Below, in pieces: positions 40,441-49,900 of a DNA stretch of 64,000 nt (positions are counted from its first letter, which is position 1; every line of letters begins with the position of its first letter). The position numbers were made by a program, and so were the translations under genes. The DNA is taken from NCBI RefSeq assembly GCF_012163145.1, contig NZ_JAAVTX010000008.1, positions 124,001-188,000 of the forward strand, read 5' to 3'. Source of the DNA: Falsiroseomonas frigidaquae (GTDB lineage: Bacteria; Pseudomonadota; Alphaproteobacteria; Acetobacterales; Acetobacteraceae). The notes beneath the pieces are model-generated. The model did no database searches. It was not told the origin of the DNA and worked only from the letters and a program-made list of their open reading frames with translations.

Positions 40441-41115
40441 ATGCAGCGCCTGATCGACCTGTCCACCCCGGTGAAGACCGGCCATTTCCGCTGGGAGGTC
40501 GATCGGCGCCTGGCAAAAAGCCACGATACCGGCGCCGGCCAGGCGACCTGGGCCGGCTGGAACCTGCACGCCTTCACCCATATGGACAGCCCGCGCCATG
40601 TAGACCCGAAGGGCTTCACCACGGATGCCATCACGCTGGAGATGACGGTGGGGCCCGGCGCGGTGCTCGATGTTTCCGACGTGCCGGCCAATACGCCGAT
40701 TGAGGCAGCGCGGCTGGAAGCCGCCGGGGCGCATCTGCAGCCTGGCGACTTCGCGCTGATCCGCACGCGCTGGGATGAGCGCGCCAGCATCGACACGCCG
40801 GAGTTCTGGCTCAACGCGCCCTGGATGACGGCGGAAGGCTCCATCTGGCTGCGCGAGCGCGGCATCAAGGCGGTTGGCTTCGATTTCCCGCAGGACCATT
40901 GCATCCGCTTCTTCCTGACCGGGGAGAAGCGGCCGCCGCTGCCGGAGCACGTCACGCATTACCACCTGCTGGCGCGCGGCGTGATCATGTTCGAATACCT
41001 CTGCAACATGGGCGCGCTGGAGCAGAAGCGAAACCAGGTGATCGGCCTGCCGGTGAAGGTGCCGGATTCGGATGGCGCGCCGGCGCGCGTCATCGCCATC
41101 GAGGACGCGGCATGA
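40441..41115 (+). CDS. Cyclase-family metal hydrolase (kynurenine formamidase-like)
   Basis: 224 residues from ATG 40441 with GAAGGAGCC upstream. The metal-binding signature of the cyclase family is seen as HAFTHMDSPRHVD at about residues 44-56. Also seen are GPGAVLDVSDV near residue 71, FALIRTRWDER near 103 and FPQDHCIRF near 150. The family includes kynurenine formamidase, isatin hydrolase and polyketide cyclases. It probably hydrolyses an amide, lactam or lactone. Overlaps the next SDR by four bases and follows the Bug protein gene. Confidence 0.87.
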   Translation: MQRLIDLSTPVKTGHFRWEVDRRLAKSHDTGAGQATWAGWNLHAFTHMDSPRHVDPKGFTTDAITLEMTVGPGAVLDVSDVPANTPIEAARLEAAGAHLQPGDFALIRTRWDERASIDTPEFWLNAPWMTAEGSIWLRERGIKAVGFDFPQDHCIRFFLTGEKRPPLPEHVTHYHLLARGVIMFEYLCNMGALEQKRNQVIGLPVKVPDSDGAPARVIAIEDAA

Positions 41116-41888
41116 CGCTGGCTGGGCAGGTCGCACTGGTCACCGGCGGCGGGTCCGGCATCGGCGCGGGCATCGCGCAGCGCCTGGCGCGGGACGGGGC
41201 CGCGGTGCTGGTCGCCGACATCAATCTGGCGGCGGCCGAGCAGGTGGCGGCCGGGATCGTCGCGGCCGGCGGGCAGGCCCTGGCGCAGCGGATGGATGCG
41301 GCGGAGCCGGCGGATGCCGCGGCGGCCGTGGCTGCGGCGGAGGCACGCTTCGGCCGGCTGCGGATCGCCATCTGCAACGCCGGCATCACCGACCGCGTGC
41401 CGGTGCTGGAGCTGGAGTTGGCGGCCTTCGAGAAGGTGGTGCGGACCAACCTGACCGGCTGCTTCGTCTCCGCCCAGGCGGCCGGGCGGGCGATGGCGCG
41501 CGGGCCGGATAGCGGCGGGCGGATCGTCACCGTCTCCTCCGTCTCCGGCCAGTTCGGCGGCACCGGGCGCGCGGCCTATGGCGCCAGCAAGGGCGGGATC
41601 GAGACGCTGACCAAGGTGCTGGCGGTGGAGCTCGCGCCGCTCGGCATCCTGGTGAACGGCGTGGCGCCGGGGCCGACGCAGATCGCGCGCACCGCGCATG
41701 GCCCACGCCAGCGCGCCGCCTTCCTCGACCGCATGGCGATCAAGCGCTACGCGACGCCGGAGGATATTGCCGGCGCGGTGGCCTTCCTGTGCGGCCCGGA
41801 CGCCGCCTTCCTGGCCGGGCACATCCTGAACGTGGATGGCGGCTTTGCGGCGGCGGGGGTGATGTATGACCCGGCCGAGGGTGCCTAG
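41112..41888 (+). CDS. Short-chain dehydrogenase/reductase
   Basis: 258 residues from ATG 41112 (MTLAGQVALVTGGGSGIG). Cofactor motif TGGGSGIG near residue 11, CNAGITD near 89, catalytic Ser in VSSVSG and Tyr-Lys in YGASKGG near 157. The start is set by the ATGA overlap with the cyclase; a longer frame runs back inside the cyclase gene and is rejected. It is the third gene of a putative carboxylate uptake/degradation unit. Its TAG stop shares CTAG with the stop of the convergent GST gene. Confidence 0.9.
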   Translation: MTLAGQVALVTGGGSGIGAGIAQRLARDGAAVLVADINLAAAEQVAAGIVAAGGQALAQRMDAAEPADAAAAVAAAEARFGRLRIAICNAGITDRVPVLELELAAFEKVVRTNLTGCFVSAQAAGRAMARGPDSGGRIVTVSSVSGQFGGTGRAAYGASKGGIETLTKVLAVELAPLGILVNGVAPGPTQIARTAHGPRQRAAFLDRMAIKRYATPEDIAGAVAFLCGPDAAFLAGHILNVDGGFAAAGVMYDPAEGA

Positions 41889-42553
41889 AAATCCAGATCG
41901 TCGTAGTGCGGCGGCGGCACCACGCCGGTGACGCGGTCGCCCAGCAGCGCGCGGAAGCTCGGGCGGGATTTTACCCGCGCATACCAATCCTTCGCCGCGT
42001 CGCAGATCGACCAATCCACGTCGCCGATATAGTCCAGCGTCGAAAGCTGCGCCGCCGCCGCCAGGTCCGCCAGCCCGATCTGAGGCCCGCCGAGCCAGGC
42101 CCGCGTCTCCGCCAGCCAGCCGATGTATTCCAGATGCGGCTTCAGGTTCGCATAGCCGGCGCGGATCGCCGTGGCATCCGGGTTGCCGCGGCCGAGCAGC
42201 CGCTTCATCTGCTTCTCGAACACCAGGTTGCGGGTGACCTCGGCGTAGAATTTATGGTCGAACCAGGCGACCAGCCGCCGCATCTCCGCCCTTTCGCCCA
42301 GCGTGCGGCCGAGCAGCGGCATGTCCGGATAGGCCTCGTCCAGATATTCGCAGATCGCATAGGAATCGGCGATCGACAGGCCGTTCGACTCCTGCAGCAC
42401 CGGCACGGTGCCGGCCGGATTCACCGCGAGGAATTCCTCGCGCCGCTCCCACACCCGCTCGATCCTCAGATCGAAGGGCAGGCGCTTCTCGGCCAGGGCA
42501 AGGCGGACCTTACGGGCGAAGGGGGACAGGGGAAGGTGAAAAAGGATCCGCAT
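41885..42553 (-). CDS. Glutathione S-transferase family protein
   Basis: 222 residues from ATG 42553 (MRILFHLPLSPFARKVRLAL). N-terminal thioredoxin-like domain with SPFARK near residue 10, the cis-Pro motif GTVPVLQ near 48 and ESNGLSIADSYAICEYLD near 55-72, which binds glutathione. The C-terminal helical domain follows (GPQIGLADLAAAAQL near 165). It conjugates or binds glutathione; substrate unknown. Ends tail to tail with the SDR by a shared CTAG. Confidence 0.9.
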   Translation of the reverse strand: MRILFHLPLSPFARKVRLALAEKRLPFDLRIERVWERREEFLAVNPAGTVPVLQESNGLSIADSYAICEYLDEAYPDMPLLGRTLGERAEMRRLVAWFDHKFYAEVTRNLVFEKQMKRLLGRGNPDATAIRAGYANLKPHLEYIGWLAETRAWLGGPQIGLADLAAAAQLSTLDYIGDVDWSICDAAKDWYARVKSRPSFRALLGDRVTGVVPPPHYDDLDF

Positions 42554-42632
42554 GCGTGCCGATATTTGAGACGGCGGGAATATTGCACGCGGCGCCCCGG
42601 CGGCCAACCCGCAGCCGCGGGTCGATGACCCG

Positions 42633-43745
42633 CTAGCCCCGCGGCGGCGCCGCATCCAGCGCGGCGGCGATGGCGGCCCAGATGGGTTTGCGGCGCATCG
42701 CGTCGTCATAGGGCAGCGGGCGGGCCCTGGCCGTGTCGCGGCGGCGGTGTTCCGGCAGGCGGCCTTCGCGGATCCAGGAATGGCGATCCGTCAGCCCCCA
42801 GGTGACCACGGCGCGCACCGCCGGTTCCTCCAGCGTCGCATCCAGGAAGCGCCGCACCAGATCCGCCGCGGCGGCATCGCGCGGGCCGGCGGCGGCCGGC
42901 AGGGCGCGGCAATTCACATCCAGCTCCGTCACCTCGATGGTCAAGCCCAGCGCCGCGACATCCGCCAGGAAGGCGCGCCATTCGGAGGCCTCGAAGGGCT
43001 GCCCCGCCTGCAGATGCGCCTGCATGCCCAGAACCTGCACCGGCGCGCCAGCCTGGCGCAGCCCGCGCAGCAGGCCGAGCACGCCAAGCCGGCGGCGGCG
43101 CGACCAGGCGGTGGCGTGCTCGCAGCCGAAATCATTGTAGGCGAGGCGTGCATTGGGGTCGGCCGCGCGGGCGATATGGAAGGCCTGCGGCAGGTAGTCC
43201 GGGCCGATCCGGTTCAACAGCCAGGTGCGGCGCAGGAAATCCGGGCGGCCATCCTCCGGCGCCACTGCCTCATTCACCACGTCCCAGGTGGTGACCTGGC
43301 CCCGCCAGCACAGCACGGTGGCATCCACATGCTGCGCCATGGCGGCGGCGGTGCCGCGGGCAGAGAGGTCCGACAGCCAGCGCGGCTCGCTCTCATGCCA
43401 CAGCAGCGTGTGGCCGCGCACGGCCATGCCGTTGCGGCGCGCGAAATCGAAAAGCTGGTCGGCACGGCGGGTGCGGCGATTGCCGGGCTGCGGCTCCAGC
43501 TCCGCCCATTTCATCTCGTATTCGGCGACCAGTAGCCCGCAATCGGCGAGGAAGGCGGCCATCAGATCCGGCTCCGCCATCTGCCGGGTGCTGGTGGCGG
43601 CGCCGAAGGCCAGGCCCTTGGCGGCGGCGCGGGCATGCAGGCCGCCACCCGGCGCGGCGGGCGGCGTCACCATCCCCGGCTGCGCCGTGGCACAGCCGGG
43701 AATGGCAAGCGCCAGCAGCCCGCGCCGCGTGGCGGCGCCGATCAC
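42633..43745 (-). CDS. Glycoside hydrolase family 10 (endo-1,4-beta-xylanase-like)
   Basis: 370 residues from GTG 43745, whose GTGA overlaps the gltB stop. The N-terminus has a signal-like segment (TRRGLLALAIPGC), possibly twin-arginine or lipoprotein type, so the enzyme is likely exported. GH10 motifs are clear: RGHTLLWHESEPRW near residue 98, WDVVNEAV with acid/base Glu159, and EVTELDVNC with nucleophile Glu274. Length is normal for a single-domain GH10. It would cleave xylan or a related beta-1,4-glycan. A longer reading frame inside gltB is rejected. Translational coupling to glutamate synthase is unusual. Confidence 0.9.
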   Translation of the reverse strand: MIGAATRRGLLALAIPGCATAQPGMVTPPAAPGGGLHARAAAKGLAFGAATSTRQMAEPDLMAAFLADCGLLVAEYEMKWAELEPQPGNRRTRRADQLFDFARRNGMAVRGHTLLWHESEPRWLSDLSARGTAAAMAQHVDATVLCWRGQVTTWDVVNEAVAPEDGRPDFLRRTWLLNRIGPDYLPQAFHIARAADPNARLAYNDFGCEHATAWSRRRRLGVLGLLRGLRQAGAPVQVLGMQAHLQAGQPFEASEWRAFLADVAALGLTIEVTELDVNCRALPAAAGPRDAAAADLVRRFLDATLEEPAVRAVVTWGLTDRHSWIREGRLPEHRRRDTARARPLPYDDAMRRKPIWAAIAAALDAAPPRG

Positions 43746-46700
43746 TCGGCGGCGACGGCCAGCGCGTCTTCCATCGGCTGCGGCAGGTAGCGGGCATAGT
43801 CCTTCGGCACGACATGCCAGAAGTTCAGCCGCTCCGTCGCCCAGTCGTTCAGCAGGCGCGCGGCGAAGGGGCTGTTCGTCTCCTCCACATGACGGGCGAT
43901 GTGTTCGCGCAGCGCCGCATCCCAATGGGCCGAGCCGCCAACGCGGCACCAGCGCAGCGATTCCGGATTCACCCGCTGCTCGAAGCTGCCATCCGCGTCG
44001 TAGATGAAGGCCATGCCGCCGGTGAAGCCGGCGCCGAAATTGTCACCGACCGGGCCGAGGATCACGACGGTGCCGCCCGTCATGTATTCGCAGCCATTGG
44101 CGCCGACGCCTTCCACCACCGCCAGCGCGCCGGAATTGCGCACCGCGAAGCGTTCACCCGCCTGCCCTGCCGCGAACAGCGCGCCGCTGGTCGCGCCATA
44201 GAGGCAGGTATTGCCGATGATGGTATTGTCCTTCCACACCAGCGTGGAGGACGGCGCCGGCCGCACCACGATGGTGCCGCCGGACAGGCCCTTGCCGACA
44301 TAGTCATTGGCATCGCCGAAGACTTCCAGCTTCAGCCCGCGCACCGCGAAGGCACCCAGCGACTGGCCGGCGGAGCCGCGCAGGCGGACGGAGAGATGGC
44401 CGCGCTGCAGCCCCTCCATGCCGAAGCGGCGGACGATCTTGCTGCTGATCTTGGTGCCGATGGCGCGGTGCGTGTTGCGGATGTTGTAGGCGAGCTGCAT
44501 CTTCTCGCCGCGTTCGAACAGCGCCGCCGCATCGCGGATCATGTCCGCATCCAGCGTCTCCGGCACCTCGTTGCGGCCCTCCAGCGTGCAATAGGCGGCA
44601 TGCGCGCCGGCATCGGCCTTCACCAGAAGCGGGTTCAGGTCGAGGTCGTCCAGATCCTCCGCGCCGCGGCTGACCTGACGCAGCAGGTCGGTGCGGCCGA
44701 TCACCTCCGTCAGGCGGCGGAAGCCGAGGCCGGCGAGAATTTCCCGCACCTCCTCCGCCACGAAGCTGAACAGGTTGATGACCTTCTCCGGCGTGCCGGC
44801 AAACTTCTGCCGCAGCGCATCGTCCTGGGTGCAGACGCCGACCGGGCACGTGTTGCTATGGCACTGGCGCACCATGATGCAGCCCATGGCGACGAGGCTG
44901 GCCGTGCCGATGCCGAATTCCTCGGCGCCCAGCATGGCGGCGATCACCACGTCGCGGCCCGTCTTGAGGCCACCATCGGTGCGCAGCTTCACGCGATGGC
45001 GCAGGCGGTTGAGCATCAACACCTGATGCGTCTCGGTCAGCCCCATCTCCCAGGGCAGGCCGGCATGCTTGATGGACGACACGGGGGACGCACCCGTGCC
45101 GCCGGAATGGCCGGAGACCAGGATCGCATCCGCCTTCGCCTTCGCCACCCCAGCGGCGATGGTGCCGATGCCGCTGCGCGCCACCAGCTTCACGCAGACG
45201 GTGGCTTCCGGGTTGATCTGCTTCAGGTCGTAGATGAGCTGCGCCAAGTCTTCGATGGAGTAGATGTCGTGGTGCGGCGGCGGGCTGATCAGCATGACGC
45301 CCGGCGTGGAATGCCGCAGCTTGGCGATGAGTTCCGTCACCTTGAAGCCGGGCAGCTGCCCGCCCTCGCCGGGCTTGGCGCCCTGGGCGACCTTGATCTC
45401 GATTTCCTTGCAGTTGTTCAGGTATTCGGCGGTAACGCCGAAGCGGCCCGAAGCGATCTGCTTGATGGCGGAATTCGCATTGTCGCCATTGCGCCGCGGC
45501 CGCGCGCGCGCCGGATCCTCGCCGCCCTCGCCGCTGTCGCTGCGGGCGCCGATGCGATTCATGGCGATGGACAGCGTCTCATGCGCCTCGGGGCTCAGCG
45601 CGCCGAGCGAGATGCCTGGCGCCACCAGGCGTTTGCGGATTTCCGTGATGCTTTCGACTTCCTCGAGCGAGACCGGCACCCGGCCCTCGGCGCGGAAATC
45701 CAGCAGGTCGCGCAGCGCCACCGGCGGCAGCTTGCGCACGCCTTCCGAATACCGCTTGAAAGTCTGGTAGCTGTCCGTCTCCACAGCCTTCTGCAGCGTG
45801 TGGATCAGGCTGCCGTCGAAGGCATGGTTCTCGCCCCGCTTGCGCAGCTTATACAGACCGCCGACCGGCAGCGTCACCACATCCGCATCCCAGGCCTTCG
45901 CATGCAGCGCCAGCACGCGCCGGGCGATGCCGGACAGGCCGATGCCGGAGATGCGGCTGGCGATGCCGGGGAAGAACTCCGCGACCAGGGCCCGGGACAG
46001 CCCGATCGCCTCGAAATTCATGCCGCCGCGGTAGGAGGAGATGACGGAGATGCCCATCTTGGACATCACCTTCAGCAGCCCCTTGTCGACCGCCTTCTTG
46101 TAGCGTGCCACGCAATCCTTCAGCGACAGCTCGCCGAACAACCCGCGGCGGTGCCGGTCCGCGATGCTTTCCTGCGCGAGGTAGGCGTTCACCGTGGTGG
46201 CACCCGCGCCGATCAGCACGGCGATGTAGTGCACATCGATGGATTCGGCGCAGCGCAGGTTCAGGCTGGTGAAGGTCCGCAGCGAGTTCTTAACCAGATG
46301 CGTGTGCACGCCGCCGACCGCCAGGATCATCGGTATGGCGGCGCGATCCGGCCCCTGCCCCTCATCGGTCAGGATCACATGCGCGCAGCCGCTGCGCACA
46401 CCTTCCTCGGCCTCGCGCCGGATGCGCTCGATGGCGTGGCGCAAGCCGGCCTCGCCCTCGGCAACCGCGAAGGTGCAGTCCACCACGCAGGCGGTGTCGC
46501 CCATATAGGCGCGCATGGCGGCGAATTCCGCGTTGGACAGAACGGGGCTGTCCAGCATCAGCATGTCGCACTGGGTCGGGTCCTCATCGAGGATATTGCC
46601 CAGATTGCCGAGGCGCGTCTTCAGCGACATCACCCGCGTCTCGCGCAGGCTGTCGATCGGCGGGTTGGTGACCTGGCTGAAGGACTGACGGAAATAATGG

Positions 46701-48274
46701 TGCAGGCCGCGATACTGGGTGGAGAGCACGGCGATGGGCGTGTCGTCGCCCATGCTGCCGATCGCCTCCGCCGCTTCCTCCACCATCGGGTGCAGGATCG
46801 TCTCCAGTTCCTCCAGCGTATAGCCCATGGCGAGCTGGCGGCGGCGCAGCGCTTCCCCGGTCAGCTCCGCATGCTCATCCGCGCCGGCCTTGACGATGCC
46901 GTCGATGCGCGTGGTGCGGCTGGTCCAGTCACCGAACGGCTTGCGGGAGGATAGCGCATCCTTCAGCTCCGTGTCGCCATAGAAGCGGCCAGTGGCGAGA
47001 TCGACGCCGACGCATTGGCCGGGGCCGACACGGCCCTTTGCCACCACGCGATCCTCGGCGATCTTCACCATGCCGGTCTCGGAGCCGATGACCAGGATGT
47101 TGTCCGTGGTGATGCTGTAGCGCATCGGCCGCAGCCCGTTGCGGTCCAGCCCGCCGATCACCCACTTGCCGTCCGTCGCCGCGATCGCCGCCGGGCCGTC
47201 CCAGGGCTCCATCACCGCATTGCAGTAGAGGAACATCTCGCGATGCGCCTCCGGCATGGTGGCGTTGCTGCCCAGGCTTTCCGGGATCAGCATCGACTTC
47301 GCCATCGGCGCGTCGCGGCCGCCGCGCACCAGCAGCTCGAACACATTGTCCAGCGTCGCGGTGTCGGACCCGCCCGCCTGCACGATCGGCTTGATGTCGT
47401 CCATGTGGGCATCGAGCAAGGGATGCGCCAGCCGCGTCTCATGCGACTTCATCCAGTTGATGTTGCCGTGGACGGTGTTGATCTCGCCGTTATGCGCCAG
47501 CATGCGGAAGGGCTGTGCCAGGCGCCAGGTGGGGAAGGTGTTGGTGGAATAACGCTGGTGGTAGATCGCGAAGCGGCTGACGAAGCGCGCATCCAGCAGG
47601 TCGGGGTAGAATTCCGTCAGGCTCTCGGCCAGGAACATGCCCTTGTAGACGATGGACCGGCAGGACAGGGAACACAGGTACAGTTCCGGAATCTGCGCCG
47701 CGATCGCCTGCTTCTCGATCTTGCGGCGGATCACATACATGTCCCGCTCGTACAGATCCTCATCCACGCCGCGCGGGTTCCACAGCAGGATCTGCTCGAT
47801 CTCCGGCCGCGTCGCATTGGCCTTCTCGCCGATGCAGGACACGTCGATCGGCACCTGGCGCCAGGAGTAGATGTTGTAGCCGGCGGCGAGGATCTCCGAT
47901 TCCACGATCTGCCGGCAGCGCTCCTGCGCGCTCAGATCGGTCTTCGGCAGGAACACCATGCCGACCGCGATGCGGCCCGGCCGCAGCCGGTCGCCGCCGC
48001 GCTCCACGACTTCCGCGAAGAAATCCTGCGGGATCTCGATATGGATGCCGGCGCCGTCGCCGGTCTTGCCATCCGCATCCACCGCGCCGCGATGCCACAC
48101 CGCCTTCAGCGCATCGATGCCGGCCTGCACCACCTTGCGATGCGCCTGGCCATCCAGGGACGCCACCAGGCCGACGCCGCAGGCATCGTGTTCCGTCAGG
48201 TCGATCTGCGCTTCGGAAGACAGCAGCGCGTGCTGGGACTGATAATCCTCGACGTAGTTCGCCATCGTCGTCAC
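43742..48274 (-). CDS. gltB: Glutamate synthase large subunit
   Basis: Makes two glutamates from glutamine and 2-oxoglutarate with electrons from GltD. 1510 residues from GTG 48274, overlapping gltD; ATG 48265 is the alternative. The class II amidotransferase domain starts after a propeptide: nucleophile Cys32 in HDACGVGLV. Then come the central domain, the FMN-binding domain (LVSGHSGGTGASPVSSI near residue 1060; GLPWEMGL near 1075), the 3Fe-4S cysteines in MVRQCHSNTCPVGVC near 1140, and the C-terminal beta-helix (GGTIVVRP, GATSGALFAAG, GGMAFIYD). Length matches bacterial GltB. Confidence 0.97.
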   Translation of the reverse strand: MTTMANYVEDYQSQHALLSSEAQIDLTEHDACGVGLVASLDGQAHRKVVQAGIDALKAVWHRGAVDADGKTGDGAGIHIEIPQDFFAEVVERGGDRLRPGRIAVGMVFLPKTDLSAQERCRQIVESEILAAGYNIYSWRQVPIDVSCIGEKANATRPEIEQILLWNPRGVDEDLYERDMYVIRRKIEKQAIAAQIPELYLCSLSCRSIVYKGMFLAESLTEFYPDLLDARFVSRFAIYHQRYSTNTFPTWRLAQPFRMLAHNGEINTVHGNINWMKSHETRLAHPLLDAHMDDIKPIVQAGGSDTATLDNVFELLVRGGRDAPMAKSMLIPESLGSNATMPEAHREMFLYCNAVMEPWDGPAAIAATDGKWVIGGLDRNGLRPMRYSITTDNILVIGSETGMVKIAEDRVVAKGRVGPGQCVGVDLATGRFYGDTELKDALSSRKPFGDWTSRTTRIDGIVKAGADEHAELTGEALRRRQLAMGYTLEELETILHPMVEEAAEAIGSMGDDTPIAVLSTQYRGLHHYFRQSFSQVTNPPIDSLRETRVMSLKTRLGNLGNILDEDPTQCDMLMLDSPVLSNAEFAAMRAYMGDTACVVDCTFAVAEGEAGLRHAIERIRREAEEGVRSGCAHVILTDEGQGPDRAAIPMILAVGGVHTHLVKNSLRTFTSLNLRCAESIDVHYIAVLIGAGATTVNAYLAQESIADRHRRGLFGELSLKDCVARYKKAVDKGLLKVMSKMGISVISSYRGGMNFEAIGLSRALVAEFFPGIASRISGIGLSGIARRVLALHAKAWDADVVTLPVGGLYKLRKRGENHAFDGSLIHTLQKAVETDSYQTFKRYSEGVRKLPPVALRDLLDFRAEGRVPVSLEEVESITEIRKRLVAPGISLGALSPEAHETLSIAMNRIGARSDSGEGGEDPARARPRRNGDNANSAIKQIASGRFGVTAEYLNNCKEIEIKVAQGAKPGEGGQLPGFKVTELIAKLRHSTPGVMLISPPPHHDIYSIEDLAQLIYDLKQINPEATVCVKLVARSGIGTIAAGVAKAKADAILVSGHSGGTGASPVSSIKHAGLPWEMGLTETHQVLMLNRLRHRVKLRTDGGLKTGRDVVIAAMLGAEEFGIGTASLVAMGCIMVRQCHSNTCPVGVCTQDDALRQKFAGTPEKVINLFSFVAEEVREILAGLGFRRLTEVIGRTDLLRQVSRGAEDLDDLDLNPLLVKADAGAHAAYCTLEGRNEVPETLDADMIRDAAALFERGEKMQLAYNIRNTHRAIGTKISSKIVRRFGMEGLQRGHLSVRLRGSAGQSLGAFAVRGLKLEVFGDANDYVGKGLSGGTIVVRPAPSSTLVWKDNTIIGNTCLYGATSGALFAAGQAGERFAVRNSGALAVVEGVGANGCEYMTGGTVVILGPVGDNFGAGFTGGMAFIYDADGSFEQRVNPESLRWCRVGGSAHWDAALREHIARHVEETNSPFAARLLNDWATERLNFWHVVPKDYARYLPQPMEDALAVAAE

Positions 48275-49710
48275 TCCGCCGCCACGGCGAGCGCCGCGGA
48301 CTTCTGCTCGATGTAGCTGTGCATGGTCTCCGCCGCGTCGCGCCCGTCGCGGATCGCCCAGACGACGAGGCTCGCGCCGCGCACGATGTCACCCGCCGCG
48401 AAGACGCCCGGCAGCGCCGTCATCATCGTGCGGTGGTCAACCTTCAGCGTGCCCCACTTCGTCACCGGCAGCGCCGGCTCATTGAAGGCCTTGGGCAAAT
48501 CCTCCGGGTCGAAGCCCAGCGCCATGATGACGAGGTCCGCCGGCAGGTCGAAGCTGCTGCCCGGGATCGCCTGCACCTGCTGGCGGCCCGTCGCATCCGG
48601 CAGGCCGAGATGCATGCGGTGCGCGCGCACGGCGGTGACGGCGGCATCGCCCAGGAAGGCCTCCGGCGCGCCGAGCCATTCGAAGGTCACGCCTTCTTCC
48701 TCGGCGTTGTACACTTCCCGCATCGAGCCCGGCATATTCGCCTTGTCGCGGCGATAGAGGCAGGTGACGGAGGTGGCGCCCTGGCGCACCGCGGTGCGGA
48801 CGCAATCCATCGCCGTGTCGCCGCCACCGATGACGACCACGCGCTTGCCGGCGGCGTTCATCGTGCCGCTCGCCATGCCGGGCACATTCTCACCCAGCCC
48901 GGCGCGGTTCGAAGCCGTCAGGTAATCCAGCGCCGGGACGATGCCCGGCAGGCCGATGCCGGGGGCGGCCATGTCGCGCGCCTTGTACACGCCGGTCGCG
49001 ATCAGCACGGCGTCGTGCTTCACGCGCAGCTCCTCCAGCGTGATGTCGCGCCCGACCGCGACGTTCAGGTGGAATTGGATGCCGCCTTCCTCGAACTGCT
49101 TCCAACGCCGCAGCACCACCTCCTTCTCCAGCTTGAAGTTGGGGATGCCGTAGATCATCAGCCCGCCAACGCGGTCGTAGCGGTCATAGACATGCACCTG
49201 GTAGCCGCGCATGCGCAGCCGCTCCGCAGCCGCCAGGCCGCCCGGGCCGGCGCCGATGATGCCGACGGACTGCGCCAGTTCACGCCGCGGCTTCGGCGCC
49301 TTGACCCAGCCATTCTCCCATGCGGTATCGGTGATGTACTTCTCCACCGATCCGATGGTGACACTACCAAAATCCTTCTCGATGACGCAGTTGCCTTCGC
49401 ACAGCCGGTCCTGCGGGCAGATGCGGCCGCAGATCTCGGGGAAGGTGTTGGTGGCGGCGGCGACCTCATAGGCCTCCTCCAGCCTTCCTTCCGCGGTCAG
49501 CTTCAACCAGTCCGGGATGTTGTTGTTCAGCGGGCAATGCACCTGGCAGAACGGCACGCCGCACTGGCTGCATCGGCTGGACTGCGCCGCCGCGGCCTGG
49601 GGCGCGAATTCCTGGTAGATCTCGGCGAAATCCTCGCGGCGCGCCGTGGCCGGGCGCTTGTCCGGCTGGTGCTGGTCGAGGCGCACGAATTGCAGCATCC
49701 GATCGGCCAT
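48271..49710 (-). CDS. gltD: Glutamate synthase small subunit
   Basis: Feeds electrons from NAD(P)H through FAD and iron-sulfur clusters to GltB. 479 residues from ATG 49710 (MADRMLQFVRLDQHQPDKRP). N-terminal cluster cysteines are in CSQCGVPFCQVHCPL near residue 48 and CGRICPQDRLCEGNC near 95. The FAD loop GIIGAGPGGLAAAERL lies near residue 150 and the NAD(P) loop VVIGGGDTAMDCVRTA near 293. The second nucleotide region AGDIVRGASLVVWAI lies near 442. Order gltD-gltB, with a GTGA junction, as in some other alphaproteobacteria. Confidence 0.97.
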   Translation of the reverse strand: MADRMLQFVRLDQHQPDKRPATARREDFAEIYQEFAPQAAAAQSSRCSQCGVPFCQVHCPLNNNIPDWLKLTAEGRLEEAYEVAAATNTFPEICGRICPQDRLCEGNCVIEKDFGSVTIGSVEKYITDTAWENGWVKAPKPRRELAQSVGIIGAGPGGLAAAERLRMRGYQVHVYDRYDRVGGLMIYGIPNFKLEKEVVLRRWKQFEEGGIQFHLNVAVGRDITLEELRVKHDAVLIATGVYKARDMAAPGIGLPGIVPALDYLTASNRAGLGENVPGMASGTMNAAGKRVVVIGGGDTAMDCVRTAVRQGATSVTCLYRRDKANMPGSMREVYNAEEEGVTFEWLGAPEAFLGDAAVTAVRAHRMHLGLPDATGRQQVQAIPGSSFDLPADLVIMALGFDPEDLPKAFNEPALPVTKWGTLKVDHRTMMTALPGVFAAGDIVRGASLVVWAIRDGRDAAETMHSYIEQKSAALAVAAE

Positions 49711-49781
49711 GGCGGCGCAGGCTCCTGACAGCGCGCAACCATCCGGCGGCGGCGCGGGGAGGCCCTCCTACACCAGCGCCG

Positions 49782-49801
49782 AAACGGACGCGAGTCCGTT
49801 T
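49782..49801. terminator. Hairpin with GCGA tetraloop upstream of gltD
   Basis: Perfect 8-bp arms AAACGGAC (49782-49789) and GTCCGTTT (49794-49801) closed by GCGA. On the minus strand it lies 100 bases after the SDR gene stop and 72 bases before the gltD start. It may end the SDR transcript or form part of the gltD leader. Confidence 0.5.
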
Positions 49802-49811
49802 TGCGCTGATC

Positions 49812-49828
49812 TGACAGCTCAGCTGTCA
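49812..49828. promoter_or_regulatory. 17-bp dyad upstream of gltD
   Basis: TGACAGCT (49812-49819) and AGCTGTCA (49821-49828) are perfect inverted arms around one central base. The site lies about 102-118 bases before the gltD start on the minus strand, in a locally AT-richer stretch. It has the size and symmetry of an operator for a dimeric regulator, or may be a second hairpin. The regulator is unknown. Confidence 0.5.
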
Positions 49829-49900
49829 TATTTTCTTCTCCCGCCCCCGACATTCTTAACCGCGCCGGCGCAGGAGGCACTCAAAAGGTCCGATCCGGCC

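Noticed and set aside
43814-46954. A 1046-codon open frame on the plus strand opposite gltB
   Set aside because: gltB is unmistakable on the minus strand; the plus frame is a shadow with no domain and with His/Gln/Arg-rich composition.
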